A stretch of DNA of 40,127 bases, from assembly GCA_025935995.1 (NCBI GenBank), contig JAICUF010000012.1, positions 1-40,127 on the forward strand, in the 5' to 3' direction. Positions 23,267 through 31,432 of this stretch are shown piece after piece. The notes under the pieces were generated by a model. The model did not search any database, had not been told where the DNA came from, and saw nothing but the letters and a program-made list of their open reading frames with translations. Position 1 is the first letter of the stretch, and the number at the start of each line of letters is the position of its first letter. The stretch comes from Gemmatimonadales bacterium. GTDB taxonomy: Bacteria > Gemmatimonadota > Gemmatimonadetes > Gemmatimonadales > GWC2-71-9. The position numbers and the translations under genes were made by a program.

Positions 23267-25527
23267 GGGTGCGCCTTCTTCGGCGCGACCGTCAGCAGCT
23301 GCCGCATCACCGCCGCGCTGGGGCTCGCGCCGCTCGCCTTCACGTAGGCCAGGAAATCGCCGAGGTCGTAGACGCCGTTCCGGTTCCCTCGCGCGTCGAG
23401 GTAGGCCGACTGCTCGGCGCTCAGGCCCCCCGTGCCGAGGAGGGTGTTGGCCGCCGCGTCCACGGCGACGTTGACCTGCGCGACGAAGGTGGCCGTGAGG
23501 TTGTAGGGCCGCGCCATGCCGAGCTGCAGCGTCGGTGACACCGACGTGGTGTCGCCGCGCCACCCGGCGAACACCGCCCCCGGCGGCGGCACCGCCGTGA
23601 GCGTCACGGCAGTGCCGCTGGAGAGGAAGACGCCGGTCGCCAGATCGGTGCCGGGTGGCGGTGCCGCCATCATCACCGCCCCCGGCTGCGCGTTGACGAG
23701 GGCGACGGACAGGCGATAATCCGCGCCGAAGACGGCGGTGATCGCGGCCGGCGATGTGGTCGCGCGGTAGAGATGGGTCAGCGCGCCTCCATCCGACCAG
23801 CGGGTGAACTCGAACCGGCTGCGGCCGTCGGCGGACACCTGCAGCGAGTCTCCGGACAGGGCGACCGCATCGCCGGGCACGATCACGTCGGAGAAGCTCG
23901 CCAGGGCGACGCCGTTCACCCGGATCCTCGCGCCGCCCGGCGATGCCGCGAACGCATCGGGCTGCTTGAAGGTCAGGCGGAAGACCACGTCGCCATGCGG
24001 CGCGACCTGATAGATCGAGTCGAGGATGAATCCGGCGTAGCGCCGCTGATTGTCGAGTGCCGCCGGACTGGAGGCGAGCGTGATCCGACGGTTCACCGTC
24101 GAGCCCGGATACGAATCGCCGGCATCGCCGCGATTGCTCGCCGACAGGCTTCCGCTCAGGTCGAGATTGCCGAGGCCGTCGGCCTGGAGCAGCGCGACGC
24201 CGTGCGGGGATCCGGCGTTCACGGCATTGTCGCCGCGGAAGCCGTGCGCTTCGACCTGCCCTTCGTCGACGTGCCACACGAGGAGACCGGGAAGCTTGGC
24301 CCGCGCGCCTCGCGCCGGATTCATCTGCGCGGAATCGCTCTCGAGATCCTGGCGGTTCTCGAGCAGGTAGAACTCGTCGGTCCCGGGAATGTTGATGAGC
24401 GTGACCCGGTGGGAGCTCGAGACCGGCGCGAGGCGGTAGGTCCCGCTCGCACCGACCTCGTCGATGTCGACCCAGCCGAGCTCGGCCATGGACCACGCCT
24501 CCATGCGCGACGGGCTGTACGGCATCGAGTAGTTGCCGCTTCCCATCAGGCCCCACTCCCCGATCCCCTCGCTGGCGGTGGACGCGGCGCCGGTGTCGTA
24601 GAGGTCGGGCAGACCGAAGGCGTGGCCGGTCTCGTGCGCGATCGTGCCGATGGGCATGATGCGCGAGCCGTCGCACGCGGTCGGTCCGCCGACGGAGCTC
24701 TGAATCGTGTAGTCGTTGACCTTGAGAAACTGCCCCGGATGGCCCTGCCACGGCGTGCGGGTCACATATGGTGATCCGCCGTTGAAGCCCGCGATGACGA
24801 AGCGGTGCGCCCAGATGTGCGCCGTGCCGCAGGCCCCGTCCCTGTCGGCCTGCAGGAAGGTGACGAAGTCGACCACGCCGTCGTCGTCGCCCGAGTTCGG
24901 CAGGCCGTCGGGACCGTCGTTGTCGAACGCGGACCAGACGGTCGCGGCATCGCTGCCGCCGGACACGGCCGCGAGCGCGCCGATCAGCAGCTCGCCCAGC
25001 CGATCGCCGTCGTGGGGACAGGTGGTGCCCACGCCGATCCCGTTGCACCCATCCTCGTAATAGCTGTCGGCCGAATCGGCCACGACCCAGGGAAAGACGC
25101 GGCCGTCGAGCGTGATGTTGCCGTTGGACAGCTGCTCGTAATAGGTCTTGAGGCTGTAGGCCGTTCCGATCGGCGCGGCCGCGAAGAGCTGCGTGGCGAG
25201 CTGCGTCGCGGTCCACGGCGCGGCGACGTTGGCGAAGGCGATCGGCACCACGGGCACGACGACGTGCCCCGTGACCTTGACCCCGTTGAATGCGGTGCCC
25301 GAGCTGAGATTGAGCGAGCGGATGGACCCCGAGCGCAGGAACTGATGGCGCGTGGCCCTCACGGCCGCGACCTTCCGGCGCCAGGCGCCGTCGGGGCTGA
25401 AATCGAGGCCGCGCACCTCGAAGCGCCCCCGCTCGGCGCGGGGATACTGGGCCCGGGCGGCGGCCGGGATCAGACACGCGACGGCAAGGCCGAAGCCGGC
25501 CAGGACGACGGGAGGCGCAGGCTGCAA
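23263..25527 (-). CDS. Secreted M6-family metalloprotease with dockerin-like tail
   Basis: 754 residues from TTG at 25527 (GGTGG seven or so bases upstream); the frame is open further, but this start gives a signal peptide ending AAARA|QYP. M6 (immune inhibitor A) peptidases are zinc enzymes: the site HETGHAFGLPDLYD carries both His, the Glu and the third ligand Asp. A downstream Met-turn is in WGLMGSGNYS. Asp/Gly/Asn-rich DNDGPDGLPNSGDDDG in the catalytic part may bind calcium. After about residue 480 come beta-rich domains, with FTRWSDGG and FAGWRGDTT matching the InlB-type repeat. The C-terminus has one EF-hand-like dockerin segment LDARGNRNGVYDLGDFLAYV. Confidence 0.88.
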   Translation of the reverse strand: MQPAPPVVLAGFGLAVACLIPAAARAQYPRAERGRFEVRGLDFSPDGAWRRKVAAVRATRHQFLRSGSIRSLNLSSGTAFNGVKVTGHVVVPVVPIAFANVAAPWTATQLATQLFAAAPIGTAYSLKTYYEQLSNGNITLDGRVFPWVVADSADSYYEDGCNGIGVGTTCPHDGDRLGELLIGALAAVSGGSDAATVWSAFDNDGPDGLPNSGDDDGVVDFVTFLQADRDGACGTAHIWAHRFVIAGFNGGSPYVTRTPWQGHPGQFLKVNDYTIQSSVGGPTACDGSRIMPIGTIAHETGHAFGLPDLYDTGAASTASEGIGEWGLMGSGNYSMPYSPSRMEAWSMAELGWVDIDEVGASGTYRLAPVSSSHRVTLINIPGTDEFYLLENRQDLESDSAQMNPARGARAKLPGLLVWHVDEGQVEAHGFRGDNAVNAGSPHGVALLQADGLGNLDLSGSLSASNRGDAGDSYPGSTVNRRITLASSPAALDNQRRYAGFILDSIYQVAPHGDVVFRLTFKQPDAFAASPGGARIRVNGVALASFSDVIVPGDAVALSGDSLQVSADGRSRFEFTRWSDGGALTHLYRATTSPAAITAVFGADYRLSVALVNAQPGAVMMAAPPPGTDLATGVFLSSGTAVTLTAVPPPGAVFAGWRGDTTSVSPTLQLGMARPYNLTATFVAQVNVAVDAAANTLLGTGGLSAEQSAYLDARGNRNGVYDLGDFLAYVKASGASPSAAVMRQLLTVAPKKAHP

Positions 25528-25749
25528 GGGGGTCCACCGGTTGCTAAGGTGTGCAGAGAATGTAGCATGCGGTACACCGGCCGGAAACCAGTCGGCCGCG
25601 GCCGGCATCGAAACGCTGCAAAACAATGCGACACCGGGAGCGGGTTCCCGTCTTTTTACTTGTGCGGGTCTGCCCCGGACGTTAGTTTAAGCCGTTCTGT
25701 CATATAGTGATGTGGGGTTCCCCCGCACACCCTCTCAGGATGAGGTCTC
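25528..25749. promoter_or_regulatory. Divergent gap: promoters of the protease and of the ceramide operon
   Basis: 222 bases, markedly more AT-rich than its surroundings. Rightward it holds a short hairpin (CGGGA at 25635-25639 with TCCCG at 25646-25650) followed by TCTTTTT, a possible attenuator or terminator. TATAGT at 25703-25708 is a candidate -10 element, and AGGATGAGG directly before the spt GTG start is the ribosome-binding site. No -35 is convincing. Confidence 0.4.
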
Positions 25750-26955
25750 GTGGATACCCAGACGCTTGAACACATCGCGCTCTTCGACAAGTGCAGGCAG
25801 TTCACCAAGGCGCGAGAGGTCAAGGCCGCCGGGCTCTATCCCTACTTCAAGCCGATTTCCGAATCCGAGGACACGGTCGTCACGATCGAGGGCCAGAAGC
25901 GCATCATGCTCGGGTCCAACAACTACCTCGGTCTCACGCATCATCCCAAGGTTCTCGAGGCGGCGTCGCGCGCCCTGCACCGCTACGGCTCGGGCTGCAC
26001 CGGCAGCCGGTTCCTCAACGGCACCCTCGATCTCCACGTCCAGCTCGAGGGCGCCCTCGCCGAATTCCTCGGCAAGGAGGACTGCCTCGTCTTCTCCACC
26101 GGGTACCTCGCGAACGTCGGGCTCATCTCCGGCCTCGTCGGCCGCGGCGAGACCGTCTTCCTGGACAAGCTCGACCACGCGTCGATCGTCGACGGCGCCA
26201 AGATGTCGTTCGGCGAGACCGAGCGCTTCAACCACGGGGACCTCGCCGGCCTCGAGCGCAAGCTGGAGCGCGCGGGCACCTCGCGCGGCTCCATGATCGT
26301 CGTGGACGGCATCTACTCGATGGAAGGCGACATCGCCGACATCCCGGGCCTCGTCCGCGTCGCGCGGAAGTACGGCGCCGCCCTGGCGGTGGACGACGCG
26401 CACTCGCTCGGCGTCCTCGGGCCCAACGGCGACGGCACCGCGGCGCACTTCGGCATGACCGACGACGTCGACATCATCGCCGGCACCTTCTCCAAGTCGC
26501 TCGCGTCCATCGGCGGCTTCGTGAGCGGCAGCGAGAACGTCATCAACTACATCCGCCACCACAGCCGGCCACTCATCTTCACCGCCTCGCTGCCGCCGGC
26601 GAACACCGCGGGCGTGCTCGCGGCGCTCGAAGTCCTGCAGAGCGACACCGAGCGCCGCGAACGGCTCTGGGCCAACACGCGCCGGCTGCACGAGGGCTTC
26701 CGGAGCTACGGCTTCGAGATCGGGCCCACCGAGACCCCGATCGTGCCCGTCCTGATCGGCACGATGGAGAACACCTTCGTGATGTGGCGGCGCCTGTTCG
26801 ACGCCGGCGTGTTCACCAACCCGGTCATGCCGCCGGCGGTGCCGCCCTCGCAGTGCCGCCTCCGGACGAGCGTCATGGCGACGCACACCTTCGATCAGAT
26901 CGACCTCTGCCTCGAGAAGTTCGCCAGCATCGGCCGAGAGCTGGGGGTCATCTGA
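25750..26955 (+). CDS. spt: Serine palmitoyltransferase-like alpha-oxoamine synthase
   Basis: 401 residues. PLP enzyme that condenses an amino acid (serine in Spt) with an acyl thioester, the first step of sphingoid base synthesis. PLP contacts are visible: the Schiff-base Lys249 in AGTFSKSLASIGGF, Asp215 and His218 in AVDDAHSLG, and His143 in DKLDHASIVDGA. GTFSKSLASIGGF is the form seen in Spt rather than in 8-amino-7-oxononanoate synthase or KBL. GTG start at 25750 with AGGATGAGG upstream. The TGA stop overlaps a CTG start of the next gene. The following genes fit ceramide synthesis and none fits biotin or threonine metabolism, which supports Spt. Confidence 0.85.
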   Translation: MDTQTLEHIALFDKCRQFTKAREVKAAGLYPYFKPISESEDTVVTIEGQKRIMLGSNNYLGLTHHPKVLEAASRALHRYGSGCTGSRFLNGTLDLHVQLEGALAEFLGKEDCLVFSTGYLANVGLISGLVGRGETVFLDKLDHASIVDGAKMSFGETERFNHGDLAGLERKLERAGTSRGSMIVVDGIYSMEGDIADIPGLVRVARKYGAALAVDDAHSLGVLGPNGDGTAAHFGMTDDVDIIAGTFSKSLASIGGFVSGSENVINYIRHHSRPLIFTASLPPANTAGVLAALEVLQSDTERRERLWANTRRLHEGFRSYGFEIGPTETPIVPVLIGTMENTFVMWRRLFDAGVFTNPVMPPAVPPSQCRLRTSVMATHTFDQIDLCLEKFASIGRELGVI

Positions 26956-28091
26956 CGCCGGTTCGGGTCCGCGCGGCCCGAGACCGGAAGGACGTCGGAC
27001 GCTTCATCGACCTGCCCTACCGGCTCCACCAGCGGGACCCCATGTGGGTCCCGCCGTTGCGTCGGGACGTCGCGCTGCTGCTGTCCCGCACGAAGAACCC
27101 CTTCTTCGAGCACGCCGACGCGGAATATTTCCTCGCCGAGCGCGGCGATCGCGTGGTCGGCCGCATCGCGGCGATCGCCAACCGGCTGCACAACCAGACC
27201 CACGAGGACCGGGTCGGCTTCTTCGGCTTCTTCGAGGCCGAGAACGACTCCGCCGTCGCGGACGCGCTCTTCGACGCCGCCGCGGAATGGCTCCGGGCCC
27301 GCGGCTTCGACACGATGCGCGGCCCGGCGTCGTTCTCGGTGAATGACGAGTGCGGCCTCCTGGTTGACGGCTTCGACACGCCACCCGCCCTCATGATGCC
27401 GCACAACCCCGCCTACTACGTACCCCTCGTCGAAGGCGCGGGCTTCACCAAGGCCAAGGACCTGCTGGTGTACCAGGGAGGCGACCGCGCCTTCCGGACC
27501 TACGACCCGGTACCCGAGCGGCTCGAGCGCGCGGTCGGCATCCTCCGGGAGCGGATGGGGATCACCATCCGGCCCCTCGACATGAAGGACTTCCCCGCCG
27601 AGGTGGAGCGGATCAAGGGGATCTACAACGCGGCCTGGGAGAAGAACTGGGGCTTCGTCCCCATGACCGATCACGAGATCGACCATCTCGCGCAGCAGTT
27701 CAAGCCGGTGGTCGTGCCGGACATCGTGCCGTTCGCGGAGAAGGACGGCAAGGTCGTCGGATTCGGGCTCGCGCTTCCCGATCTCAACACCGTGTTCCGC
27801 GGCAACCGCTCGGGCCGCATGTTTCCCGTGGTCCTCAAGCTCCTCTGGGCGCTCAAGCGGGAGACGATCCGCCGCGCCCGCATTCCGCTCCTCGGCATCC
27901 TGCCGGAGTATCGCGGGAAGGGGCTCGACGCCGTCCTGTATCACTGGATCTGGACGCGCTCCGCGCAGCACGGCATGTACTGGGGCGAGGCGGGCTGGAT
28001 CCTCGAGGACAATCCCGCCATGAACGCCGGTCTCCTCAAGATGCGCTTCGAGGTCTACAAGACCTACCGACTGTACGACCGCCCGGTGTGA
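26952..28091 (+). CDS. bcerS: GNAT/YghO-type protein, bacterial ceramide synthase candidate
   Basis: 379 residues from a CTG start. The N-terminus (FIDLPYRLHQRDPMWVPPLR) is the signature of YghO-like proteins, whose two GNAT-like halves are also visible here: first half to about 190, second with EYRGKGLDAVLYHWIWT as the acetyl-CoA/acyl loop. In Caulobacter a protein of this type makes ceramide by N-acylating the sphingoid base, and it works with Spt and CerR, which flank it here. No ATG, GTG or TTG precedes the conserved start; CTG at 26952 overlaps the spt TGA (CTGA), so a coupled CTG start is the best reading. Function rests on operon context plus family type. Confidence 0.7.
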   Translation: MTPVRVRAARDRKDVGRFIDLPYRLHQRDPMWVPPLRRDVALLLSRTKNPFFEHADAEYFLAERGDRVVGRIAAIANRLHNQTHEDRVGFFGFFEAENDSAVADALFDAAAEWLRARGFDTMRGPASFSVNDECGLLVDGFDTPPALMMPHNPAYYVPLVEGAGFTKAKDLLVYQGGDRAFRTYDPVPERLERAVGILRERMGITIRPLDMKDFPAEVERIKGIYNAAWEKNWGFVPMTDHEIDHLAQQFKPVVVPDIVPFAEKDGKVVGFGLALPDLNTVFRGNRSGRMFPVVLKLLWALKRETIRRARIPLLGILPEYRGKGLDAVLYHWIWTRSAQHGMYWGEAGWILEDNPAMNAGLLKMRFEVYKTYRLYDRPV

Positions 28092-29062
28092 GGGCGCTCG
28101 TCACCGGAGCGACGGGATTCGTCGGCGGCCATCTCGTCGAGGCGCTCCACCGCGGGGGCCATGAAGTCACCGCGCTCGTCCGGAACCCCGCCAGGGGCCT
28201 GCCCCTTCTCCGCTCCGCCGCCACCCTCGTCCAGGGCGACCTCCACTCCCGCCCCGCGCTCGAGGCGGCGACGCGCGGGCAGGACGTCGTCTTCCACGTG
28301 GCCGGCGCGGTCGCCGCCCGCTCCGAAGCGGAGTACATGCACGCGAACCGGGACGGGACCGCGAACGTCGTCGCGGCGGCCGAGGCCTCCGGCGCGAACC
28401 CGAGATTCGTGCTGGTGAGCTCGGGTGCCGCGGGCGGCCCGACGGCGCCGGGGCACCCCGCAACGGGAACGGAGCCCGCCCACCCGGTCACGCGCTACGG
28501 TCGCAGCAAGCTCGCCTCGGAGGAGATCGTCCGCGCGAGCTCGCTTCCGTGGGTCGTCCTCCGCCCGCCCACCATCTACGGCCCGCGCGACCGCGACAAC
28601 CTGATCAAGGTGTTCCGCATGGTCCGCTCCGGGATCGCGCCCGTCTTCGGCGACGGCTCCATGGAAGTCTCGGCCATCTTCGCGCCGGATCTCGCGGATG
28701 CGCTGATCGCCGCCGCGGCGGGCGACGCGGTGTTGCATCGCACGTTCTACGTGAACCACCCCGAGACACTCACCGCCGCCGGCATGGTGCGCGCGATCGC
28801 CGCGGCAATGGGGCGGCGGGTCCGCACCGTCGGCATTCCCGAATGGCTGGGCCGCGCCATCCTGCACGTCACTGGAGGCGCCGCGGCGCTCGCCGGCCGC
28901 GCGACGATCCTGAACGCGGACAAGGCGAACGAATTCTTCCAGGCCGGCTGGACGGGCGACCCCGGGCCGTTCACGGCCGCCACCGGCTGGAGCGCCGCGC
29001 ACGACTTCCGCGCCGGACTCGCCCTCACGTATGACTGGTATCGCGTTGCCGGCTGGCTCTGA
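28088..29062 (+). CDS. cerR: Extended SDR NAD(P)-dependent reductase (CerR-like)
   Basis: 324 residues. Rossmann motif TGATGFVGGHL at residues about 6-16, catalytic YGRSK (YxxxK) near 137-141, and SSG preceding it. Extended-SDR features PPTIYGPRDRDN and a C-terminal substrate domain. GTG start overlaps the preceding TGA (GTGA). In Caulobacter CerR reduces the 3-keto group in ceramide synthesis; the same step would follow Spt here. A sugar-nucleotide epimerase role is possible for this superfamily, but no sugar genes are near. Confidence 0.72.
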   Translation: MRALVTGATGFVGGHLVEALHRGGHEVTALVRNPARGLPLLRSAATLVQGDLHSRPALEAATRGQDVVFHVAGAVAARSEAEYMHANRDGTANVVAAAEASGANPRFVLVSSGAAGGPTAPGHPATGTEPAHPVTRYGRSKLASEEIVRASSLPWVVLRPPTIYGPRDRDNLIKVFRMVRSGIAPVFGDGSMEVSAIFAPDLADALIAAAAGDAVLHRTFYVNHPETLTAAGMVRAIAAAMGRRVRTVGIPEWLGRAILHVTGGAAALAGRATILNADKANEFFQAGWTGDPGPFTAATGWSAAHDFRAGLALTYDWYRVAGWL

Positions 29063-29927
29063 CGCGCGCCGCGCCGAGCTCACGGGCGCGGCGTGGTCAC
29101 GACTTCGGCCGGTCGAGCTGCTGCTGATCGGCTATCTGATCGTCGTGACCGCGCTGGCGATCGCGCGGGCGTCGGCGCGCCCCGCCTGCTGGTGGCTCGT
29201 GGCGTCGCACCTCCTCGCCGGGGGCCTCATCTGGCTGGTCACCCGGCCGGGGCTCGGGCCCGTGGGGCGGACGATCCGGGAGATCTATCCGCTGGTGCTC
29301 CTGCTCGCGCTCTACAGCGAGCTCGACGTGCTGAACGCCGGCGGCATCCGGATCCACGACGCGCGGATCGAGCGCTGGGAGCTCGCGCTCTTCGGCTTCG
29401 AGCCCAGCCGCGCATGGTGGCAGTCGGCACCGAGCCGGTTCTGGTCCACCGTGCTGCACGGCGCCTATCTCTCCTACTACTTCATTCTGTCGGTCCCGGC
29501 GGTCTGGCTCGTCGCGCGCGGCGAGCACCGGGCGACGCAGCGCTTCGTGCTGAGCGTCATGCTCGCGTTCGTCGTCTGCTACCTCTTCTTCCTGTTCTAT
29601 CCCGTCGCCGGCCCCTACTACACCTATCCGCGCCCGACCGGGCCGTTCGTGGACAACGTGACGGCCCGCCTGGTGTACGCCACGCTCGCCCGCGGCAGCT
29701 CGTACGGCGCGGCCTTCCCGTCATCGCACGTCGCGGCGGCGCTCGCCGCGACGCTGGCTGCGTGGACCGCATCGCGCCGGCTGGGCACCGTCCTCGCCGT
29801 GGCCACGGCGCTCCTCGCGGTGTCGGTGGTGTACTGCCAGATGCACTATGCGGTGGACGCGATCGCGGGGATCGCGGTCGGTGCACTGGCCGCCGGGGCC
29901 GGCACCGCGGCACTGCCGGCGGCGTGA
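29031..29927 (+). CDS. PAP2-superfamily membrane phosphatase or head-group transferase
   Basis: 298 residues with about 6-7 membrane helices. The PAP2 motifs are SSYGAAFPSSHVAAALA (with the catalytic His) and YCQMHYAVDAIAG (His and Asp of motif 3). The loop FYPVAGPYYTYP resembles the first motif region of inositol-phosphorylceramide-synthase-like proteins. The gene overlaps cerR by 32 bases, so it belongs to the operon. A role in adding or removing a phosphate-linked head group on ceramide is the natural reading; undecaprenyl-PP phosphatase or general lipid phosphatase are alternatives. Confidence 0.78.
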   Translation: MTGIALPAGSDARRAELTGAAWSRLRPVELLLIGYLIVVTALAIARASARPACWWLVASHLLAGGLIWLVTRPGLGPVGRTIREIYPLVLLLALYSELDVLNAGGIRIHDARIERWELALFGFEPSRAWWQSAPSRFWSTVLHGAYLSYYFILSVPAVWLVARGEHRATQRFVLSVMLAFVVCYLFFLFYPVAGPYYTYPRPTGPFVDNVTARLVYATLARGSSYGAAFPSSHVAAALAATLAAWTASRRLGTVLAVATALLAVSVVYCQMHYAVDAIAGIAVGALAAGAGTAALPAA

Positions 29928-29932
29928 AACGA

Positions 29933-29960
29933 GAGCGGCCCGCCGGATGGCGGGCCGCTC
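29933..29960 (-). terminator. Terminator between convergent operon and cupredoxin gene
   Basis: A perfect 12-base stem, GAGCGGCCCGCC (29933-29944) with 29949-29960, four-base loop. Leftward it is followed by TCGTTTC, so it ends the cupredoxin transcript; it may also slow the rightward ceramide operon transcript. Confidence 0.75.
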
Positions 29961-29983
29961 GGGTGGTGCCTGACCGGCAGCCG

Positions 29984-30454
29984 TTACTGGACGGTGATCG
30001 TCCCCTTCATGCCCATCGCGAGGTGCGGCAGGCAGTAGAACTTGTACTCGCCGGCCGGGGCGTTGTTGAGCGTCACGGTCACGATGCCTTCGGGGTCAGT
30101 GAGAAGATCGCTGTCGAGCTTCTCGCCGCCGGTGGACGGCGACACGGTGATCGCCGACGCCGCGTTGGCCGGAATGCTGTCGGCCCAGAAGTTCACGCTG
30201 TGCGGGCCGCCGCTCTTGTTGTGGAAGCGGATGACGTCGCCGCTCTTCACGGTGAGGGTCGCCGGCACGAACTTCGGCTGCGTCCCGTCCATCACCATGT
30301 CCACATCGTGCGTGGCGCCCGTCGCGGCCGGGGCAGCCGCCGCCGGAGCCGCGGTCGTCGAGTCCGTCGCCGCCGCCTGATTGTTCGCCGTCTTGTCCCC
30401 GCCGCACGCCGCGAGGACGAGGGCGAAGCCAGCCACCAGGGAAGTCACGCGCAT
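29984..30454 (-). CDS. Cupredoxin lipoprotein (plastocyanin/azurin-like)
   Basis: 156 residues. Lipoprotein signal with lipobox LAACGG, then a flexible Ala/Thr linker (about 22-46). Type I copper ligands are complete: His in GGPHSVNFW, then Cys, His and Met in YCLPHLAMGMKG. Such proteins shuttle electrons in the periplasm. An attractive partner is the alternative complex III encoded nearby, whose electron acceptor may be a copper protein or cytochrome c; that link is inferred. Divergent from the cysteine-rich protein, with a CRP-type palindrome between them. Confidence 0.87.
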   Translation of the reverse strand: MRVTSLVAGFALVLAACGGDKTANNQAAATDSTTAAPAAAAPAATGATHDVDMVMDGTQPKFVPATLTVKSGDVIRFHNKSGGPHSVNFWADSIPANAASAITVSPSTGGEKLDSDLLTDPEGIVTVTLNNAPAGEYKFYCLPHLAMGMKGTITVQ

Positions 30455-30523
30455 TGCCGTTGTGCCTCCAGATCCGAGGAAAATGGTCCAGCTCAGCCTT
30501 CGCCTTCACCGTGCCGCTGCACT

Positions 30524-30541
30524 TTGTGAAGGAGTTCACAA
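30524..30541. promoter_or_regulatory. CRP/FNR-type operator between divergent genes
   Basis: A perfect inverted repeat TTGTGAA-GGAG-TTCACAA. Its core TGTGA-N6-TCACA equals the classical CRP half-sites. Only four bases to its right is TATATATT, a probable -10 for the rightward gene, so a bound protein would cover that promoter's -35 region and repress it; for the leftward cupredoxin gene the site is about 70 bases before the start codon, a place suited to activation. Confidence 0.6.
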
Positions 30542-30573
30542 GTATATATTGCCCCAGTGAAAATGGGAACCGC

Positions 30574-31353
30574 ATGAGTCCGCCGCCACCCTGCACCGCC
30601 ATCGGCCGCCAGTGCTCCGCGCTGCGCGTGACGCTGCGCATCGGCTCGCTCGAAGAGGGCACGCCCTCGCTCGATCACGAGTCGACCTGGCTCCTCGGCC
30701 ACACGCAGCACATCACCTTTCTGGAGCTGTGGGAGAGCGAGGGCGACCTCTACGTGGAGGCCGTGCTTCACGTTCCCTGCCGCTTCCTCCGCACGGAGGA
30801 CGGCACGGCGCGGTGCGCCGCCTGGGGCCATCGCGCTCCGATCCCCCGCACCCTCCGCCGGGCGCAGCCGCGCCAGCTGGGCCGGGACCGCTTCCGGGTG
30901 GTGGACCGGCGGCAGATGGTCACGCGACATTTGCCCCCGCCCGCGCCGGCACCCGCGGCACGCCGGGCACTTCCCGTCCTGGCGGATGCGGGCGGCAACC
31001 CGTGCGCGACGGCGGCGTGCCGCACCGCCGACAACCGGCAGGGGGCCGCCTGCTGCCGGGATCTGCAGGTCGAGATCATGTGCACCCGCCGGCAACGCAC
31101 GCTCGAGGCTCTGGTGCGCTCCCGCCGCTCGCCGTATCTCTGCAAGGTGGCGCGGGAGGGGGAGTTCTCCATCGACGTCGAGATGATCTCCGCCTGCGCC
31201 TACCTGGAACCCGGCGGGGTCAACTGCACGTTGCATGGGCGCCACCGGGCGGACGGCCGGCCGGCCAAGCCCGACCTCTGCAGCGAATGGCCCGGCAAGC
31301 AGAAGGTGCTCCATCCCGGCTGCGTCTTTGGCCGCCGCCGGCGGGCCGGGTAG
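30574..31353 (+). CDS. Cysteine-rich cytosolic protein, YkgJ-like cluster
   Basis: 259 residues, no signal peptide. The N-terminal half (to about 130) has VTLRIGSLEEG, THHITFLE-like strand sequence and HVPCRFL with a further Cys; a Pro/Ala linker follows (about 128-140). The C-terminal half holds the cysteines: NPCATAACRTADNRQGAACC, IMCTRRQ, YLCK, SACAYL, VNCTLHGR, DLCSEWP and HPGCVFGR. The CxxxxC...CC spacing resembles YkgJ/zinc- or iron-binding cysteine clusters, but identity is uncertain. ATG at 30574; weak ribosome-binding site. The sigma factor gene follows after 79 bp. Confidence 0.6.
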   Translation: MSPPPPCTAIGRQCSALRVTLRIGSLEEGTPSLDHESTWLLGHTQHITFLELWESEGDLYVEAVLHVPCRFLRTEDGTARCAAWGHRAPIPRTLRRAQPRQLGRDRFRVVDRRQMVTRHLPPPAPAPAARRALPVLADAGGNPCATAACRTADNRQGAACCRDLQVEIMCTRRQRTLEALVRSRRSPYLCKVAREGEFSIDVEMISACAYLEPGGVNCTLHGRHRADGRPAKPDLCSEWPGKQKVLHPGCVFGRRRRAG

Positions 31354-31432
31354 CGATCTGTGCACGGTGGCTCCGGCACGCACGTCCTATAGCCGTAGTC
31401 CAGCCGCCGGCCGCCGACACCCCGGAGTTCGC

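Noticed and set aside
25631-25657. Hairpin with TCTTTTT tail upstream of spt as a certain terminator
   Set aside because: The stem is only five bases and no rightward gene precedes it; kept only as a possible attenuator in the gap entry.
28064-29083. 339-residue leftward frame antisense to cerR
   Set aside because: Mirrors a well-supported SDR gene and has no recognisable domain.
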